From positions 75,127,625 to 75,191,624 of the forward strand of contig NC_089742.1 of assembly GCF_040412425.1 (NCBI RefSeq): DNA of 64,000 bases, read 5' to 3'. The position numbers and the translations under genes are program-made. A model generated the notes under the pieces. The model saw only the letters and a list, made by a program, of their open reading frames with translations. It made no database searches and was not told the origin of the DNA. This DNA is from Macrobrachium rosenbergii (Eukaryota > Arthropoda > Malacostraca > Decapoda > Palaemonidae). Below are positions 34,230-46,149 of this stretch, one piece after another (positions within the stretch are counted from its first letter, which is position 1; each line of letters opens with the position of its first letter).

Positions 34230-34256
34230 TAATAATAATAATAATAATAATAATAA
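34158..34256. repeat. (TAA)n microsatellite
   Basis: About 32 TAA units with one interruption (ATAATATAA) near 34229. Confidence 0.95.
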
Positions 34257-34261
34257 AGTAT

Positions 34262-34342
34262 AGTACTATGAGCTGGACCGAGACCTTTCAATATGGCTCC
34301 CCGAGGTCACATGCTCGGCAGGGAGATCGCCACTCCAGTGAC
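34262..34342. repeat. ~75-bp dispersed repeat, copy 1
   Basis: TACTATGAGCTGGAC, TTTCAATATGGC and GCAGGGAGATCGCCACTCCA are shared with 38242-38315 at about 90% identity by eye and in the same orientation. Confidence 0.8.
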
Positions 34343-34399
34343 TGATGCTCTATGGTCTCAACAGGAGGAAGAGAGAAAGGTAACCTCTCCATACTACAG

Positions 34400-34643
34400 T
34401 ACTGTGTAGAAAAAAAGCTATAGAAGGAAGCAAAGGCTGTATGTTGGTGGTATCAAAAGATTTTAGGAAGTCTGACAACTCGGTCAAAGAGAGGAGCAAA
34501 CAGATAAAATGAAAGACCATAGAATACCCAGCTGTAACTGAAGCAGCAGCTGAAATATATGATGACAATAAGCCAAGAATAGACTTAATGAGTTAAGACT
34601 TGGAAGAATGAACAGTGACAAGTGGAATTAGACAAGGATGTGT
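34400..34643 (+). pseudogene. Outer LINE, upstream part (RT)
   Basis: Ends with AEIYDDNKPRIDLMS, then DLEE and VTSGIRQGC, the RT block found before the active site in LINEs with an SGIRQGC motif. It stops abruptly where another LINE begins (GFVPRKSTQTQ at 34644). The expected continuation appears at 36375, so this element was split by insertion. Confidence 0.65.
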
Positions 34644-36375
34644 GGTTTTGTACCCAGAAAAAGTACACAAACCCAACTGTTAGTCCACCATGAAAACATA
34701 TATAAAAATATGATAAACGAAAAAGATACAGATGTGGCTTACCTAGACTTTGCAAAAGCTTTTGACAAGGTAGACCATAATATATTAGCGTAGTGAAAAA
34801 GATTAGAAAATATAATATTATGGACAAAGTAGGAAGATAGATAAAAGAATTTTTGCAAAACAGAAAACAGATAGTGATTGTAAACGATGAGAAATCGGAT
34901 GAAGCTAAGGTAATATCCGGTGTGCCACAAAGTACGGTGTTAGCTGCATTGCCGTTTGTTATTATGATTGCAGACATAGACAGTAATGTTAAGGACTCAG
35001 TAGTGAGAAGTTTCGCCGATGAATAAGTAGAGAAATTACTTGAGATGAAGATAGGAACTCGCTACAAAGAGACCTAAACAAAATATATGAATGGGCAGAG
35101 GTAAATAGGATGGTATTTAACTCTGATAAATTTGAATCAATAAATTATGGTGATAAAGAAGGAATGCTATATGCATATAGGGGACCTAATAACGAAACAA
35201 TCACAAATACGGAAGCAGTTAAAGACCTTGGTGTAATGTTGAATAGGAATATGCTATGCAATGATCAAATAGCAATACTATTGGCAAAATGCAAAGCAAA
35301 GATGGGAATGTTGTTCCAGCACCTTCAAAACAAGAAAAGCCGAACACATGATTATGCTTTATAAAACGTATGTACGTAATCTACTTGAATATTGCAATAT
35401 GATATTGTAAGGTGTCAAAGAAACGAGCAGGTAAAAGTTACTGCTACTTTATTACAGATCCAGGCAGTTTATATAGCGGCCAACTGACCCCGGCCTGCGA
35501 GAGACAATGGAATTGACTGTGACCTGAGGTCGAAACAATAAACAATAATATGCAGTGAACGAGTATAAATTACAATACAAAAACATACAGAACTACAATA
35601 TGGATACAGTCTTGATGCCTGTGAATGAAGAAACATGTGATACACAATGTGTGACATTTGTATAAATACGCATAAAGTAAAAATGGTTAAAATGCGTGAC
35701 CTGGCACGTTTTAGGCGTGACTAATTGAGTTTGAAGAAAATGGGAAGTCACCAAAGAAAACATGCTCAGCGGAGACTTAATTAATGGCGCCGCCGAAACA
35801 CTACGCCGGCGCCAATGTGGTGACTTTACAATATGATACCCACACTACCAAAAGGATATTGCACAAATAGAGAGTGTACAAAGGTCCTTTACAGCTAGGA
35901 TAGAAGAAGTTAAGGACCTTGACTACTGGGAAAGACTACAATTCTTAAAATTATATAGTCTCGAAAGGAGAAGAGAACGCTACATGATAATACAGGCATT
36001 AAAACAGATAGAAGGAATTACCAAAAACACCATGGAGCTAAAAATGTCAGAAAGAGCAAGCAGAGGTAGATTAACAGTGCCCAAAACTATACCAGGAAAA
36101 CTAAGGAAAGCACACAGGACATTAATCCACTACGCACCAGCATTGATAATGCAGCATCTATTCTATGCGTTACCAGCTCATCTGAGGAACATATCAGGAG
36201 TGAGCGTAGATGTGTTTAAGAATAAGCTCGATAAATATCTCAGCTGCACCCCAGATCATCCAAGACTGGAAGATGCAAAATATACTGGGAGATGCATTAG
36301 CAATTCTCTGGTAGACGTCCGAGGTGCCTCACACCGAGGGACCTGGGGCAACCCGAACGAACTGTAAGGTCTGTA
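34644..36375 (+). pseudogene. Inner CR1/jockey-clade LINE, decayed RT
   Basis: RT blocks in order: GFVPRKSTQTQLLVHHENIY, then DVAYLDFAKAFDKVDHNIL (first Asp block), then KVISGVPQSTVLAALPFVIM, then RSFADE followed by a stop in place of FADD (active-site loss), then MVFNSDKFESINYG, AVKDLGVMLNRNMLCNDQI and, after a foreign insertion, LDYWERLQFLKLYSLERRRE and VDVFKNKLDKYLSCTPDHP. The protein ends at a stop at 36364-36366, followed by two GTAAGGTCT-like units, consistent with the short 3' tandem tails of CR1 elements. Interrupted at 35405-35828. Confidence 0.8.
35405..35828. mobile_element. ~425-bp insertion in the inner LINE
   Basis: Breaks the LINE frame between YVRNLLEYCNM and the PHYQKDIAQIES part. 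Flanked on both sides by CAATATGATA (35395-35404 and 35829-35838). Depending on how the flank is assigned, the ends can read TGTAAGG...TTTACA, so a solo LTR with a short target duplication is possible; an 8-10 bp duplication would instead favour a DNA element. Contains TTTATATAGCGG, a TATA-like motif. No coding capacity. Confidence 0.65.
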
Positions 36376-37130
36376 AGGTCATCCACAACTTGTTAAAGAT
36401 GATAACATATAAAAGAAATGGAAGAAAAGGGAGATGGATTTAGAGATATTTTTTGCGGATGACAAGTTGATAATAAAAAAGATATAAAAAGACAGCAAAA
36501 GAAGAGGAAATAAAGAGAAGAGATGTACAGTATGTAGGCGATAGGGTCTGGACATGAATAAAGATAAGAGTAACCCAACAATATATATTATTAAGCATGA
36601 TTCAGGGGATGGAGACAAATAACTGAAAGTGTAAGATACCTAGGGATGATCATAGATACAAATGAAATGTGTTCAAGACACAAAAGAGGAAAACAATGGA
36701 AAAAGTGTACAAGTTAGCAAACATGGCATATTCACTTACAGCAAAAAGCTGCAGTAAATTAGTAAGCGGGAAAACCTTATTGGAAAGGAATAGCCTCACC
36801 ATCAATACTATATAGTACAGGAGTGATGAACTTCAGTGAAACAGATAGAAAGGCTGCGAAAAATAAGAAAACAGGGTGTGTTACGGGAAATGAAAAAGGA
36901 ATGGAACAATAAATGGATAAAAGTATGTAGGAATTATATGGAAGAGATGGGAACAGACGAAAGTGCACTCAGGAGGATGAAAAGAGGCAATAAAGAAAAA
37001 ATGGAGAGAAATGGATAGTAAAAACTAGAAGGAAGAGGTCAACAGTAGAGTAGTTTTGAAATTTACAGGTATTGGAAAGCAAGTAAGATAGAATTTATTG
37101 TAATAGGCCAGGAGCAATTATATCATGCTG
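36376..37130 (+). pseudogene. Outer LINE, downstream part (RT)
   Basis: Translation in changing frames gives EMEEKGDGFRDI, FFADDKLI (active-site FADD), GLDMNKDKSN, ESVRYLGMIID, KVYKLANMAYSLTAKSCSKL and SPSILYSTGVMNF. This is the order expected downstream of SGIRQGC in the outer LINE. It starts directly after the tail of the inner LINE. Confidence 0.7.
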
Positions 37131-37163
37131 ATTGATGCCGATTTGGTTGTACTTAGAACATTA

Positions 37164-38119
37164 TGCCGGCGTCACACATTGGCGATTCAAGACCACGACC
37201 ATCGTAATTTGCTCATTACAATGCAGTTGGCGACCAATCAGCATCAGTCACGGGCCTTGGGCTTCAAAGAAAAAAGAAAAATCAGCTGATTACGACACCA
37301 CGACGTCATACATAATGAACATTTATGACAGCAGTGCGCACGCTGAGATGAGATTACGAACGTGCGTAGTCATATGTGCCAGTCGCTGGTGATTCAAGCC
37401 ATGCCCACATTTAACGGTTTTTACAGGACGGCAACGCCCATGAAGGTATGACTCTTCATGACGATTTATGTTATGTCCCATGCTGACAGACACACGGCAG
37501 CATCATGTGTCACAAAAATGCCTTTTTGTAATAACCTTAAAAATGTACAAAAAAAATTTACAGTAGTATTATTAAAGAACAGTTACAAGAAGAACTTTTT
37601 TCTTTTTATTATTGTGTGAACAATAACAAAAGGAAAAAAAGGGAGCCAGAATACCCTACTGCTCAGCCCTACCAAAGGAGGAGCCAAAATACACTACTGC
37701 GCATCCCCACTGGCCACACTGTGGGTTGCCAAGTACATGGTGTACGTCAAACTGGATGGTGTATGTTGACATTGCTAGTTACGTCTGGTGTAATCAAATG
37801 CTAACGCCGTCTCATCAGTCATTATGACATTGCTAGTTACGTCTGATGTAATCAAATGCCGACACCGTCTCATTAGTTGTGGTGACATTGCAACACAGTT
37901 GTGTCATGTGGCATGACATGGCGACTTTGACAGTCGTCCTGACTCGACTGTGAAGGTGCTGTGCAGCCTTGCTCATCTGCCATCACTTGGCAGACGTCGT
38001 CAAACTCGGCGACACGGTTACAAATCATGCCGATTTGGTCATACCTCGAGCGTTACTGCGTCGTAATGAGCAAATTACGACAGTCGCTGTCTTGAATCGC
38101 CAATGTGTGACGTGGGGCA
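37164..38119. mobile_element. TIR DNA element, ~956 bp, TA-flanked
   Basis: The left end TGCCGGCGTCACACATTGG plus CGATTCAAGACCACGACC and onward is inverted at the right end (GAATCGCCAATGTGTGACGT plus GGGGCA), with ~55-bp arms including GTAATTTGCTCATTAC. Outer TA lies on both sides. No transposase. Inside, a 58-bp unit (GACATTGCTAGTTACGTCTG) is tandemly duplicated at 37768 and 37826. A 13-bp motif ATGCCGATTTGGT occurs just outside the left end (37136) and inside the right end (38028), so the true left limit may be further out. Confidence 0.7.
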
Positions 38120-38241
38120 TAAACCTCAGAATGGAAATATTTCGAAATATATTTTACATTGATGGTTAATTTACCTATAAAAATAACATACTCTAATTAT
38201 TAAACGGGGAAAAAAAGCAAAGCTGCAGTAGTGCTTCTCTC

Positions 38242-38315
38242 TACTATGAGCTGGACTGGGACTTTCAATATGGCCGCCCGAGGTCACACGCTCAGCAGGG
38301 AGATCGCCACTCCAT
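38242..38315. repeat. ~75-bp dispersed repeat, copy 2
   Basis: Same orientation and sequence class as 34262-34342. Confidence 0.8.
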
Positions 38316-38654
38316 GTTATTGCTAACCATTGCCCACGTCCGCCAAGAGGCGCCACTGTCCTTGCTCCAAAGTGGTGCCCTGTGCATTTACAGTGGCAAT
38401 GCCATGAAGGAAGAGCAGTCTAGGTGCATGAAGTCCAGTGTTATTCGAGTGATACTGAGTGCACTTGCAGTATTTGTTGAAACAGATGAAGCAACAATGT
38501 TTAAATGTTGTAAAAACTTAAATTGGGTTTCCAAAGCCTCTTAATATAGAATAAGAAAAAGATTTTGATTGTGTCCAAGAAATAGTGTACTTGGATACAA
38601 AAGTTGGTTTTTCTAGTTAGGTAATTTCCTCTATGAGTGTTAGGAGCAAATTTT

Positions 38655-38657
<3 letters not shown>

Positions 38658-38744
<87 letters not shown>
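38658..38744. repeat. (AT)n microsatellite
   Basis: About 43 AT units. Confidence 0.95.
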
Positions 38745-38747
<3 letters not shown>

Positions 38748-39455
38748 AATTAAATATAGAAATAAACAATAGGAGTGCGATTTGTTTGATGGTGTAATCA
38801 CAGATATTCTATACAACCTTGGGCGCCAAGTAAACAGTCAACAGGAACACCAGATTCAATTCTTTTCGCTCGTAGCCCGTAGGCGAGAGTTTTCATGGGT
38901 GGCACCTCAAACCAAGGATATGAAAATTTTGTTGTGCTATAGCCAAATTGAAGTTGGTTAAATCATGTACTTTTTGGTGGACTATCCACGATTAGATGGA
39001 ACGGATTACTTGGGGTATTGTGTTAATTATTTCCCAGTACTTAGGCTACGGCTATCGGCGATAGCTATTGTGTGTCGCTTAACTAATTGAAAGCCACTTC
39101 TTGGTGGTGCGTGTAACCTGTAAACCCCATTGCGGTTTCCTTTTCTGTCTATTTCTCTGCGTGCAAGAATAAGATGATTAACGCTTCGAGGGCATAATTT
39201 TTTTCTCAGGATTAAACTGATTCCGTGTAAACTGATTGATAGTGAATTTTGCTTTGATTTTTCTGTATGTCTTGCTTATTTCTTTTGTTAATGTTGACTA
39301 GAAAACCATAAACTACAGCAATTTGATGAGTTCATTTATTAATTTGAGACTCTTACAGTATCGTTTTGCATTTTACATTAGACTTCATATAAAAGTGAAG
39401 TGACAAAATTTGAGTAGTTTTAATTACATTCTGGGACGAAAATTAGTAGTTATAG

Positions 39456-39457
<2 letters not shown>
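38745..39457. other. Non-coding stretch, no supported feature
   Basis: No repeat partner, exon or RNA gene identified. Confidence 0.35.
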
Positions 39458-39543
<86 letters not shown>

Positions 39544-39751
39544 ACATATATATATACTGTATATATATAATAGCAATTATAAGAGCCATATTTGGATCTC
39601 GGTCTGTTCACTTCAGGCGGTCCAGATGAGGATGGGTACCATCATTGGCACACACATATATTTATATATGTGTGTGCACATATATATGCGATATATGAGT
39701 GTGTATACAAACATATAAATATAAATAAATATATATACATATATAAATGTC

Positions 39752-39840
<89 letters not shown>

Positions 39841-39856
39841 TATATATACATATATA
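39458..39856. repeat. Two (AT)n arrays separated by ~180 bp
   Basis: Arrays at 39458-39570 and 39752-39856, both with ATACTGTATAT or TACAGTATAT interruptions near the end. The spacer has mixed TATATGTGTG tracts. Tyr-Ile frames here are repeat translation. Confidence 0.9.
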
Positions 39857-40028
39857 GTCACAGACATATACAAACACTGACATGTGAAATTCGAACTGGT
39901 GTGTGTTTCTGGATTTTAAGTTAGCTGTTGTTGCAGTAATGTATTCCCGTTGCAATACATCACACGCACGACTCCCAAATATATAACAGTAAACAGAGAA
40001 TCGATAGCCTATCTACTACTATTAGTGC

Positions 40029-40029
<1 letters not shown>

Positions 40030-40101
<72 letters not shown>
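40030..40101. repeat. (GA)n microsatellite
   Basis: About 36 uninterrupted GA units. Confidence 0.95.
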
Positions 40102-40105
<4 letters not shown>

Positions 40106-40950
40106 CGCATGTCCGAGGGTTTCCGAGCAACAAGAGTAAACAATGCACGTCTGCCACATTTCACCATAGCTGTACAATGCCAATCCTATTCTGATACTTT
40201 GCACGAGAAAAAGACTTTTGCAACTATCAAACTACGAGTGATTTTAGCCAGTCAATGAGTTTCCTCTGTGAGATTCGGCGACATTCCCAGGAAGGAAATG
40301 AGCGAAAGATAGATTTTCAACAAGAGCATTCACAACCCTGATTCAACTGAACGAGGTCAGTCTGATAGTTACTGCGTTGGAATACAGTGAATCAAGTGTG
40401 TCAGATGGGCTTCGTTCTCGAATAACGTTCCTCAAATACAACTGAAAAAGAGCATCTCCGAGTTATACTTTTCAACGTAAGTGTTGCAAACGTTCTCAAA
40501 GTAGCGGATGCATAAAGTTGACATGAAATTTTCCATAACTTCTTTCACTGAATAGGATGTGTTGTTTCATAATGAAACCATTAACAGAAAAAAACACATT
40601 GTCCAAAGTGAATTTTTAATCTAATATGTTTATGATAATTATTTTTCAAATATTCATTTCTATCGCTTCATATTTGTCAATGTTGCATATTTATTGTGTA
40701 AAACGGTCTCTTTATGGAAATTCGAAAAATGTTTGACATGAGTCAAGTTACCTAGCATGTAGTTAGTTTAATGTTTTGTTGAATAGCAAGACTGGTTATA
40801 TCGTGTTTTATGGTTTTATGTCAATTATTCATGGTACTAAATACTCGTTTCTCTTATCTCTCTAACAATTAAAAGGAGACGCTCTCTGTCCGTGACTGAC
40901 AGTCACACGTCGGTAAATACACTCTTGATACGGAGATCTTGTAAGGGTTC
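40102..40950. other. Non-coding stretch, no supported feature
   Basis: Unique-looking sequence. No exon with both splice sites and a conserved frame could be supported. Confidence 0.35.

Positions 40951-41000
<50 letters not shown>
40951..41000. repeat. (TAA)n microsatellite
   Basis: About 15 units of AAT/TAA. Confidence 0.95.
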
Positions 41001-41002
<2 letters not shown>

Positions 41003-41227
41003 CGACTTTCTTGCATCCTGAAGGGTTGCTGACCTCTTGGCAGTCTATTTATGATCGGTAGAGTAGCGCCAACTTTTTGACCATCAGTCGGAGTAAATTT
41101 GTTTGCCTCACTTCACTGCGGAACTCGCCATTTAACGTTCCTTTTTTTCATGAATACGTGATGCTTACTGATATACCTTAACCTCAAGTTGATTTGATTT
41201 ATATAGATTTTAGGCATACATGCCAAG

Positions 41228-41500
41228 CACTGGGGCAACTAAGTCCATTCAGCGATGAAACGGAAATTGGCAGTAAAAGTTTGAAAGTGTAACAAGATGA
41301 AAACCGCGCAGTTGCACTATGAATCAATTGTTAGGAGAGGGTGGACAGCAAAATCGAAGAAAGAGAATATGAGCAGAGGTACAGTAAAAGGAATGAAAGC
41401 AGTTGCAGCTAGGGGCCGATGGAACGCTGCAAAGACCCTTAATTAAGTAATGCTTACATTGCACCGCATGAGGTGACTACCCTCCTACGGGGAACATCAA
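41228..41500. mobile_element. Dispersed repeat, copy 2 (more complete)
   Basis: Blocks CAAGCACTGGGGCAACTAAG, CATTCAGCGATGAAACGGAA, TTGCACTATGAATCAATTGT, GCAGCTAGGGGCCGATGGAA and GCACCGCATGAGGTGACTAC. Copy 1 lies at 26690-26905. From memory this repeat type is common in decapod sequence; class undetermined. Confidence 0.65.
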
Positions 41501-41599
41501 GTTGAGGGAGGTCGACCTTGGCCACCGAGTCAAGCCGGTCTGGAAGAGGAAAAGGACGCTCACGACTTCCTAAAAAATATATATATATATAAATTTTGT

Positions 41600-41880
41600 A
41601 AAACACGCTTTTATTATAATGAACTAAAAAGTGAAAAATAAATCTTTCGAGACATCAGGATTTTCTTACAATTAATCATATCTACAAAAATAAAAGCATG
41701 GGCGCCAAACTTTGGGAAGAGTATAGTTTTTTTTTTTTTATTTCTTGTAGCATTCCCTTCCATCTTTGGCGACCATGCTTTTATTTTTGTAGACATCATT
41801 AATTGTAAGAAAATTCTGGTGCGTCTCAAATAATTTATTTTTTCACTTTTTAGTCCATTTTAATAAAGGCGCGTTTTAAA
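41600..41880. repeat. Foldback element (~280 bp)
   Basis: Arms of ~115 bp: ACAAAAATAAAAGCATGGGC on the left pairs with GACCATGCTTTTATTTTTGT on the right; TTTTCTTACAATTAATCAT pairs with ATTAATTGTAAGAAAATTCT; the ends include ACACGCTTTTATTATAATG and TTTTAATAAAGGCGCGTTTT. The spacer is a T-run. Confidence 0.85.
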
Positions 41881-42136
41881 CAGTTTTTTTTATTTTATAC
41901 TTTTTAGTTTTGATAGAAACTGTAACCGATTTATGATTGTAGCTGACGAAATTGATATTCTGTCGAGCGAAAGAAAGTTTGAAAGATCCGCAAAGTTATT
42001 AACTTATCCTACCGAGTCAAAAAAGGTATAAAAATCCGTAGAGTTATTAACCTTTCTACCAAGCCAAAGTTGTGAAAAATCCGAAGTTTCATAAAAATCC
42101 TGATATACTGGGAGAGGTCACTGTGGGGCCATTAAA

Positions 42137-42600
42137 GTTCATTCCTGACCTACTGATCATTTAAGGTTCTATTGTCACCGGAATTGAGTAACCATTTAAA
42201 ATTTCAAGTCCATCAGACGAATGGAACAGGTTGAGAATTGAGTTACAATTTGACCCAAACAGACAGACAGACAGACAGAAAGACGCATTAGAGTTCACTC
42301 CTGACCTACCGATCATTTACAGTTCTATTGTCACCAGAATTGAGTAACCATTTACAATTTCAAGTCCGTCGGATGAAGGGAGCAGGTCGAGAATTGAGTT
42401 ACAAGTTTTGACCCAAACAGAAAGATGCATTAGAGTTCACTCCTGACCTATTGATCATTTAAGGTTCTATTGTCACCGGAACTGAGCAATCATTTAAAAT
42501 CTCAAGTCCATCGAATGAAGGGAACAGGTCGAGAATTGAGTTACAAGTTTTGTCCCAAACAGACAGACAGACAGAAAGATGCAGAAGTCAAGTTAAATAA
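42137..42600. repeat. ~150-bp tandem repeat, three units
   Basis: The marker GTTCAYTCCTGACCTAYYGA starts at 42137, 42293 and 42435. Each unit has TTCTATTGTCACC-GAA, AATTTCAAGTCC and GAGAATTGAGTTACAA, and ends in a CAAACAGACAGACAGA run. The pattern resembles repeated 3' ends of non-LTR elements, but this is not shown. Confidence 0.8.
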
Positions 42601-42940
42601 AAACATGTAAAAACCTCCTGAGCAGAAGAGAACGGATAAAAAGTTTGGCAAAAAGGGAAGGAACAAAAAAAGAATTATTATTGTATTGCTGATGTTATTA
42701 CCCATAACTAAAAAAAACTATTTTTTGATAGATTACTCATAGCTACTATGTTGCATCTTTTTATAACTTTTTTTTTTGTAACATAAAACCACTATGATTG
42801 GTTCTTAAGCAGAACACATTCAGAATCGAAAAATTTTCAGCACGTGCTGAATCTACAAATAATAGTGACGGAATTGTGGTGTACGATACTGTATTTACAG
42901 AAGGTGTCAGGCAAGCTGACGCACGAGTGACCGACTAGAG

Positions 42941-44168
42941 CAGTGGTTCCCAACCCTGGGGTCGCGACCCCAAATGGGGTCGCCAAGCGTTTTTCCTGGG
43001 GTCGCCAAGTCCTCGAACTTAAAACAGTCAATTTTTAATTCTAGGATATACAATCACATATTAGTTGAGGGATAGTTGCGAATTTTTGCTTGTGTATTAT
43101 ATAATTATTCAAATGTAGTAGTCCTGACTGCCAATGCTGTATCAAACTTGTCTATAGCTACTGGAGGCTACAGCCAGACAACGTATTATAATAAAAAAAT
43201 CTAAGCCATTTGGTTGATCTCTTAGTAAAGATTAGTAAAGAAAAATATACAAACGCAATTGTGGATCTTTACTTTTCTATTTGTGTATATTTCCATTTAT
43301 ATATAAATATAGGACACTGAATTGTAATGCTGGCAACCCTGAACTGTGCCATACGCGTTTGGTACGCGAACAGCATTACCGTCCTTGTCCACCATTGATT
43401 GAGGAGTTTGACAAGTATATTCCGGATGGAGAGTTGCATGAGAAGTACAAATGGTTGTGCAGACCCTTCGATGTCCAAGCCGAGGACCTTTCAGAAGAAG
43501 AGTCTTCTATCCAAAATCTGCAAGAGGAGCTCATCGAGGTGCAACATGATGAAACTCTTCGTTTTAATTTCGAACGACAAACACTAGGTGTGTTCTGGAC
43601 TGCTGTGAAGAAAGAGAAACCAGTCCTTGGAAAAGGCTTAGAAAATGTTGTTGCCTTTCGCTACAACCTATTTGTGTGAAGCGGGATTTGCAGCTCTGAC
43701 TGCCATCAAAACAAGATATAGAAATCGACTGCAACCAGAACATGATTTGAGGGTAGCACTTTCCAAGACTGAACCACGAATAGAGAAACTTAGCAACATG
43801 ATCCAGGCCCAAGGCTCCCATTGAAATTCATTTATCATTTCACAGAAAACAGGTACTCCTTTTAGTTTATTTTTTGAGGAATGTGACAGAATATTACTTT
43901 AGAAGTGGTTGTTTTGATTAATATCAGGCTTTAAAATTCACAATGCTGTAGTTCTAATAAAATTCAATTATGTTACTTTTGTCTTTCACAACCTTACAGT
44001 ATCTCTCTTACACATACTCATAATAGTTGTCGTTCCTTACTTTTATAGCCGACAACTAGTAATATATAGTTTTAATAACACATAGATATGCAACTAAATT
44101 ATTGGGGTCGCAGTCCTATCTTGAAAAACATAATTGGGGTCACCTGAAAAAAAGGTTGGGAACCACTG
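42941..44168 (+). mobile_element. hAT element, internally deleted, with 8-bp target duplication
   Basis: Terminal inverted repeats are CAGTGGTTCCCAACC (left) and GGTTGGGAACCACTG (right). The flanks are an exact 8-bp duplication, GACTAGAG, at 42933-42940 and 44169-44176. Subterminal GGGGTCGC / GGGGTCAC motifs repeat near both ends. An 8-bp duplication and CAGTG-type ends define hAT. At 1228 bp it retains only the end of the transposase. Confidence 0.95.
43312..43824 (+). pseudogene. hAT transposase C-terminal part (ZBED5/SCAND3-like)
   Basis: The frame gives EEFDKYIPDGELHEKYKWLC, then LRFNFERQTLGVFWTAVKKE, then, after a one-base frame change near 43640, MLLPFATTYLCEAGFAALT with IKTRYRNRLQPEHDLRVALS and PRIEKLSNMIQAQGSH, ending at a stop at 43822-43824. 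This is the hAT dimerisation region of the ZBED5/SCAND3/FAM200 type, with the LPFATTYLCEAGFS-like signature. N-terminal BED finger and catalytic DDE blocks are missing, lost in the internal deletion. Confidence 0.85.
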
Positions 44169-44176
44169 GACTAGAG

Positions 44177-46149
44177 TAAAAGAGTGAAGTATTTAGGAAT
44201 CAAGGCATACCAATCTTAATGTTTGGGAGATAAAAGCCAGCCATCTCTGTGCATGTGATAAGCTTCTCTCAAATGAAAAAAAAGAAAGAAAATACATATC
44301 GAAAACTAAAGAGATGGGGATTTCTAGAACTGAGTCTTTAAAAGAACGAAAACTATTTTTTTTGCGGGGTCCTATGTGTACGCGCACGAAATGATATTTC
44401 TCATCCTTGTAGAACTATGAAAAATTGCCTTGTGCTTCAAAAAAGAAAAAAATTCAGTCACTGGGGTGAATAAGTAAACCAGCAGTGAGAGAGGTAGCAG
44501 AACAAGTGTCCATGTGTGGGGATATGTAAGTATATCCGTGTGTAGAGTTTCTGTTTTTGATGTATCTATACGAATCAGTTCGAAGGTAAAAGAACGACAC
44601 TGACATAGAGCCCTTCACCATATGGGCCAATGAGGCTCTTGGTTATTTTCTACTACCATCAAGATCCAGGGTAGGCTGTGGTTACAGGGCACTTCATATC
44701 AAGGTGAACTGATTTAGAGCACCGTAAGTCACGCCTGAATACAAGGATGCACCGTAAGTCACGCCTTAATACAAGGATGCATCCAACTGTAACCTTACCG
44801 AAGTTCTTGATGTTGGTCTTGTACGTTTGTGCGGGTGTGTTGAAGAAAGTAAGCCGTGGCGGATGACACATGACTTACTATAAGGCGTACCCGTCCATTT
44901 CCATTAATCACGCCTACATACGTACGTGATTTGTGGTTTGGTGACGACTGTAAACAGATCGAAGTATTTTTCGGTTCTTTAGAAATGCAAGGTTAATGTT
45001 TTATGCTTCCATCAGTGTTATATGTTTAGTATAACAACCAACGAATGTACCATATAAAACTGAGCTTAAAACTATTAAAGGCTCGTCTTGTTTCAACTAC
45101 CAACATTTAGCCTCTTACTAATTTGCATGACATGGCGTTTAGGAGGAGTGTGAAGACATCCTGAAACTTTAATAAGAGCTTTTGAAGCTTTAATGCATTA
45201 AAATATTACACAACTGTTATGTAAGAAAGGATAAAAAGCAATCTAAAAAGCGCGAATCTGTGGTTCATACGCTAAAAGCAGCCTGTAATTCCAAAACAGT
45301 GTCCAAGAGGTAATGAACCCCTTGAAACAACAATGAACTTAAAAGACGCTGCAAGCGTTCATATTTTCATCGGTAAATACGCGACGAACACTCATGTTCT
45401 CCATGGAAAACAAGGCCAGAGTGACTATCATTCCCCAATTGTTGGTAATAAAGTTCGGTGTCTGCGGAGAATGAAAGTATCCTATTACATTTATAGTTTG
45501 GGTGCGGCGCGTGAGTGTATAGGAATCATCCATCAGAGATTTTTTTTATGATTCTTAAATGATAAAATAAGTACAAACAAGGAGTGCCGGAATCTTATTT
45601 GGTAAGCATAAAATTTATTTTGAGAAAAAAGAGGGAAATCTGATACGTAAGGGAAGGAAGTTTGCAAATCTACAGCATTTAAGGCATCAGAGAAATTATG
45701 ATTCATGGTCCATTAGCTAGAACTGTAGGGAAATTACAATTCTACACTTTCACCACATGAAATGGTAGATAATTAAGATATTTCACTGTCTATCTAAGCA
45801 GCACGGCCTTGCTCTGGTTTAGACTCATGGAATTTCTTCCTACATCCTTCTTCAGTCATCTCATATCTCTTCAACAGTACTCTTAAGGCTATTATAGTTC
45901 AAGACTTCATTACAAGGTACACTAGAAAAATCTTGCAGACCGTTACCTGTTAGCAATGGACTGAGACAATAGCCCAATCATAAGCTCTCCACAATGCTCT
46001 CAGATCGTTTGATGAAAAGTGTCCATGTCGTTATGCTTCTCATCGAACTGGGTAACTTGGGTTTTGCAGTGATTACAGGGGAGCTAGTGCTGCTTGCCTG
46101 TCACTCTGGAGTTCCTCTACCAATTTCCATCTTGAGTTTTAACACTCCG
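44177..46149. other. Non-coding stretch with one small tandem duplication
   Basis: GCACCGTAAGTCACGCCT occurs at 44719 and 44749 (30-bp direct duplication). Nothing else could be supported. Confidence 0.4.

Noticed and set aside
39410..39955. Long Tyr-Ile repeat reading frames on both strands
   Set aside because: Translation of (AT)n microsatellites; same for frames at 47.0-47.3, 48.0-48.7 and 49.0-49.3 kb.
39950..40258. Glu-Arg or Ser-Leu repeat frames
   Set aside because: Translation of the (GA)n microsatellite.
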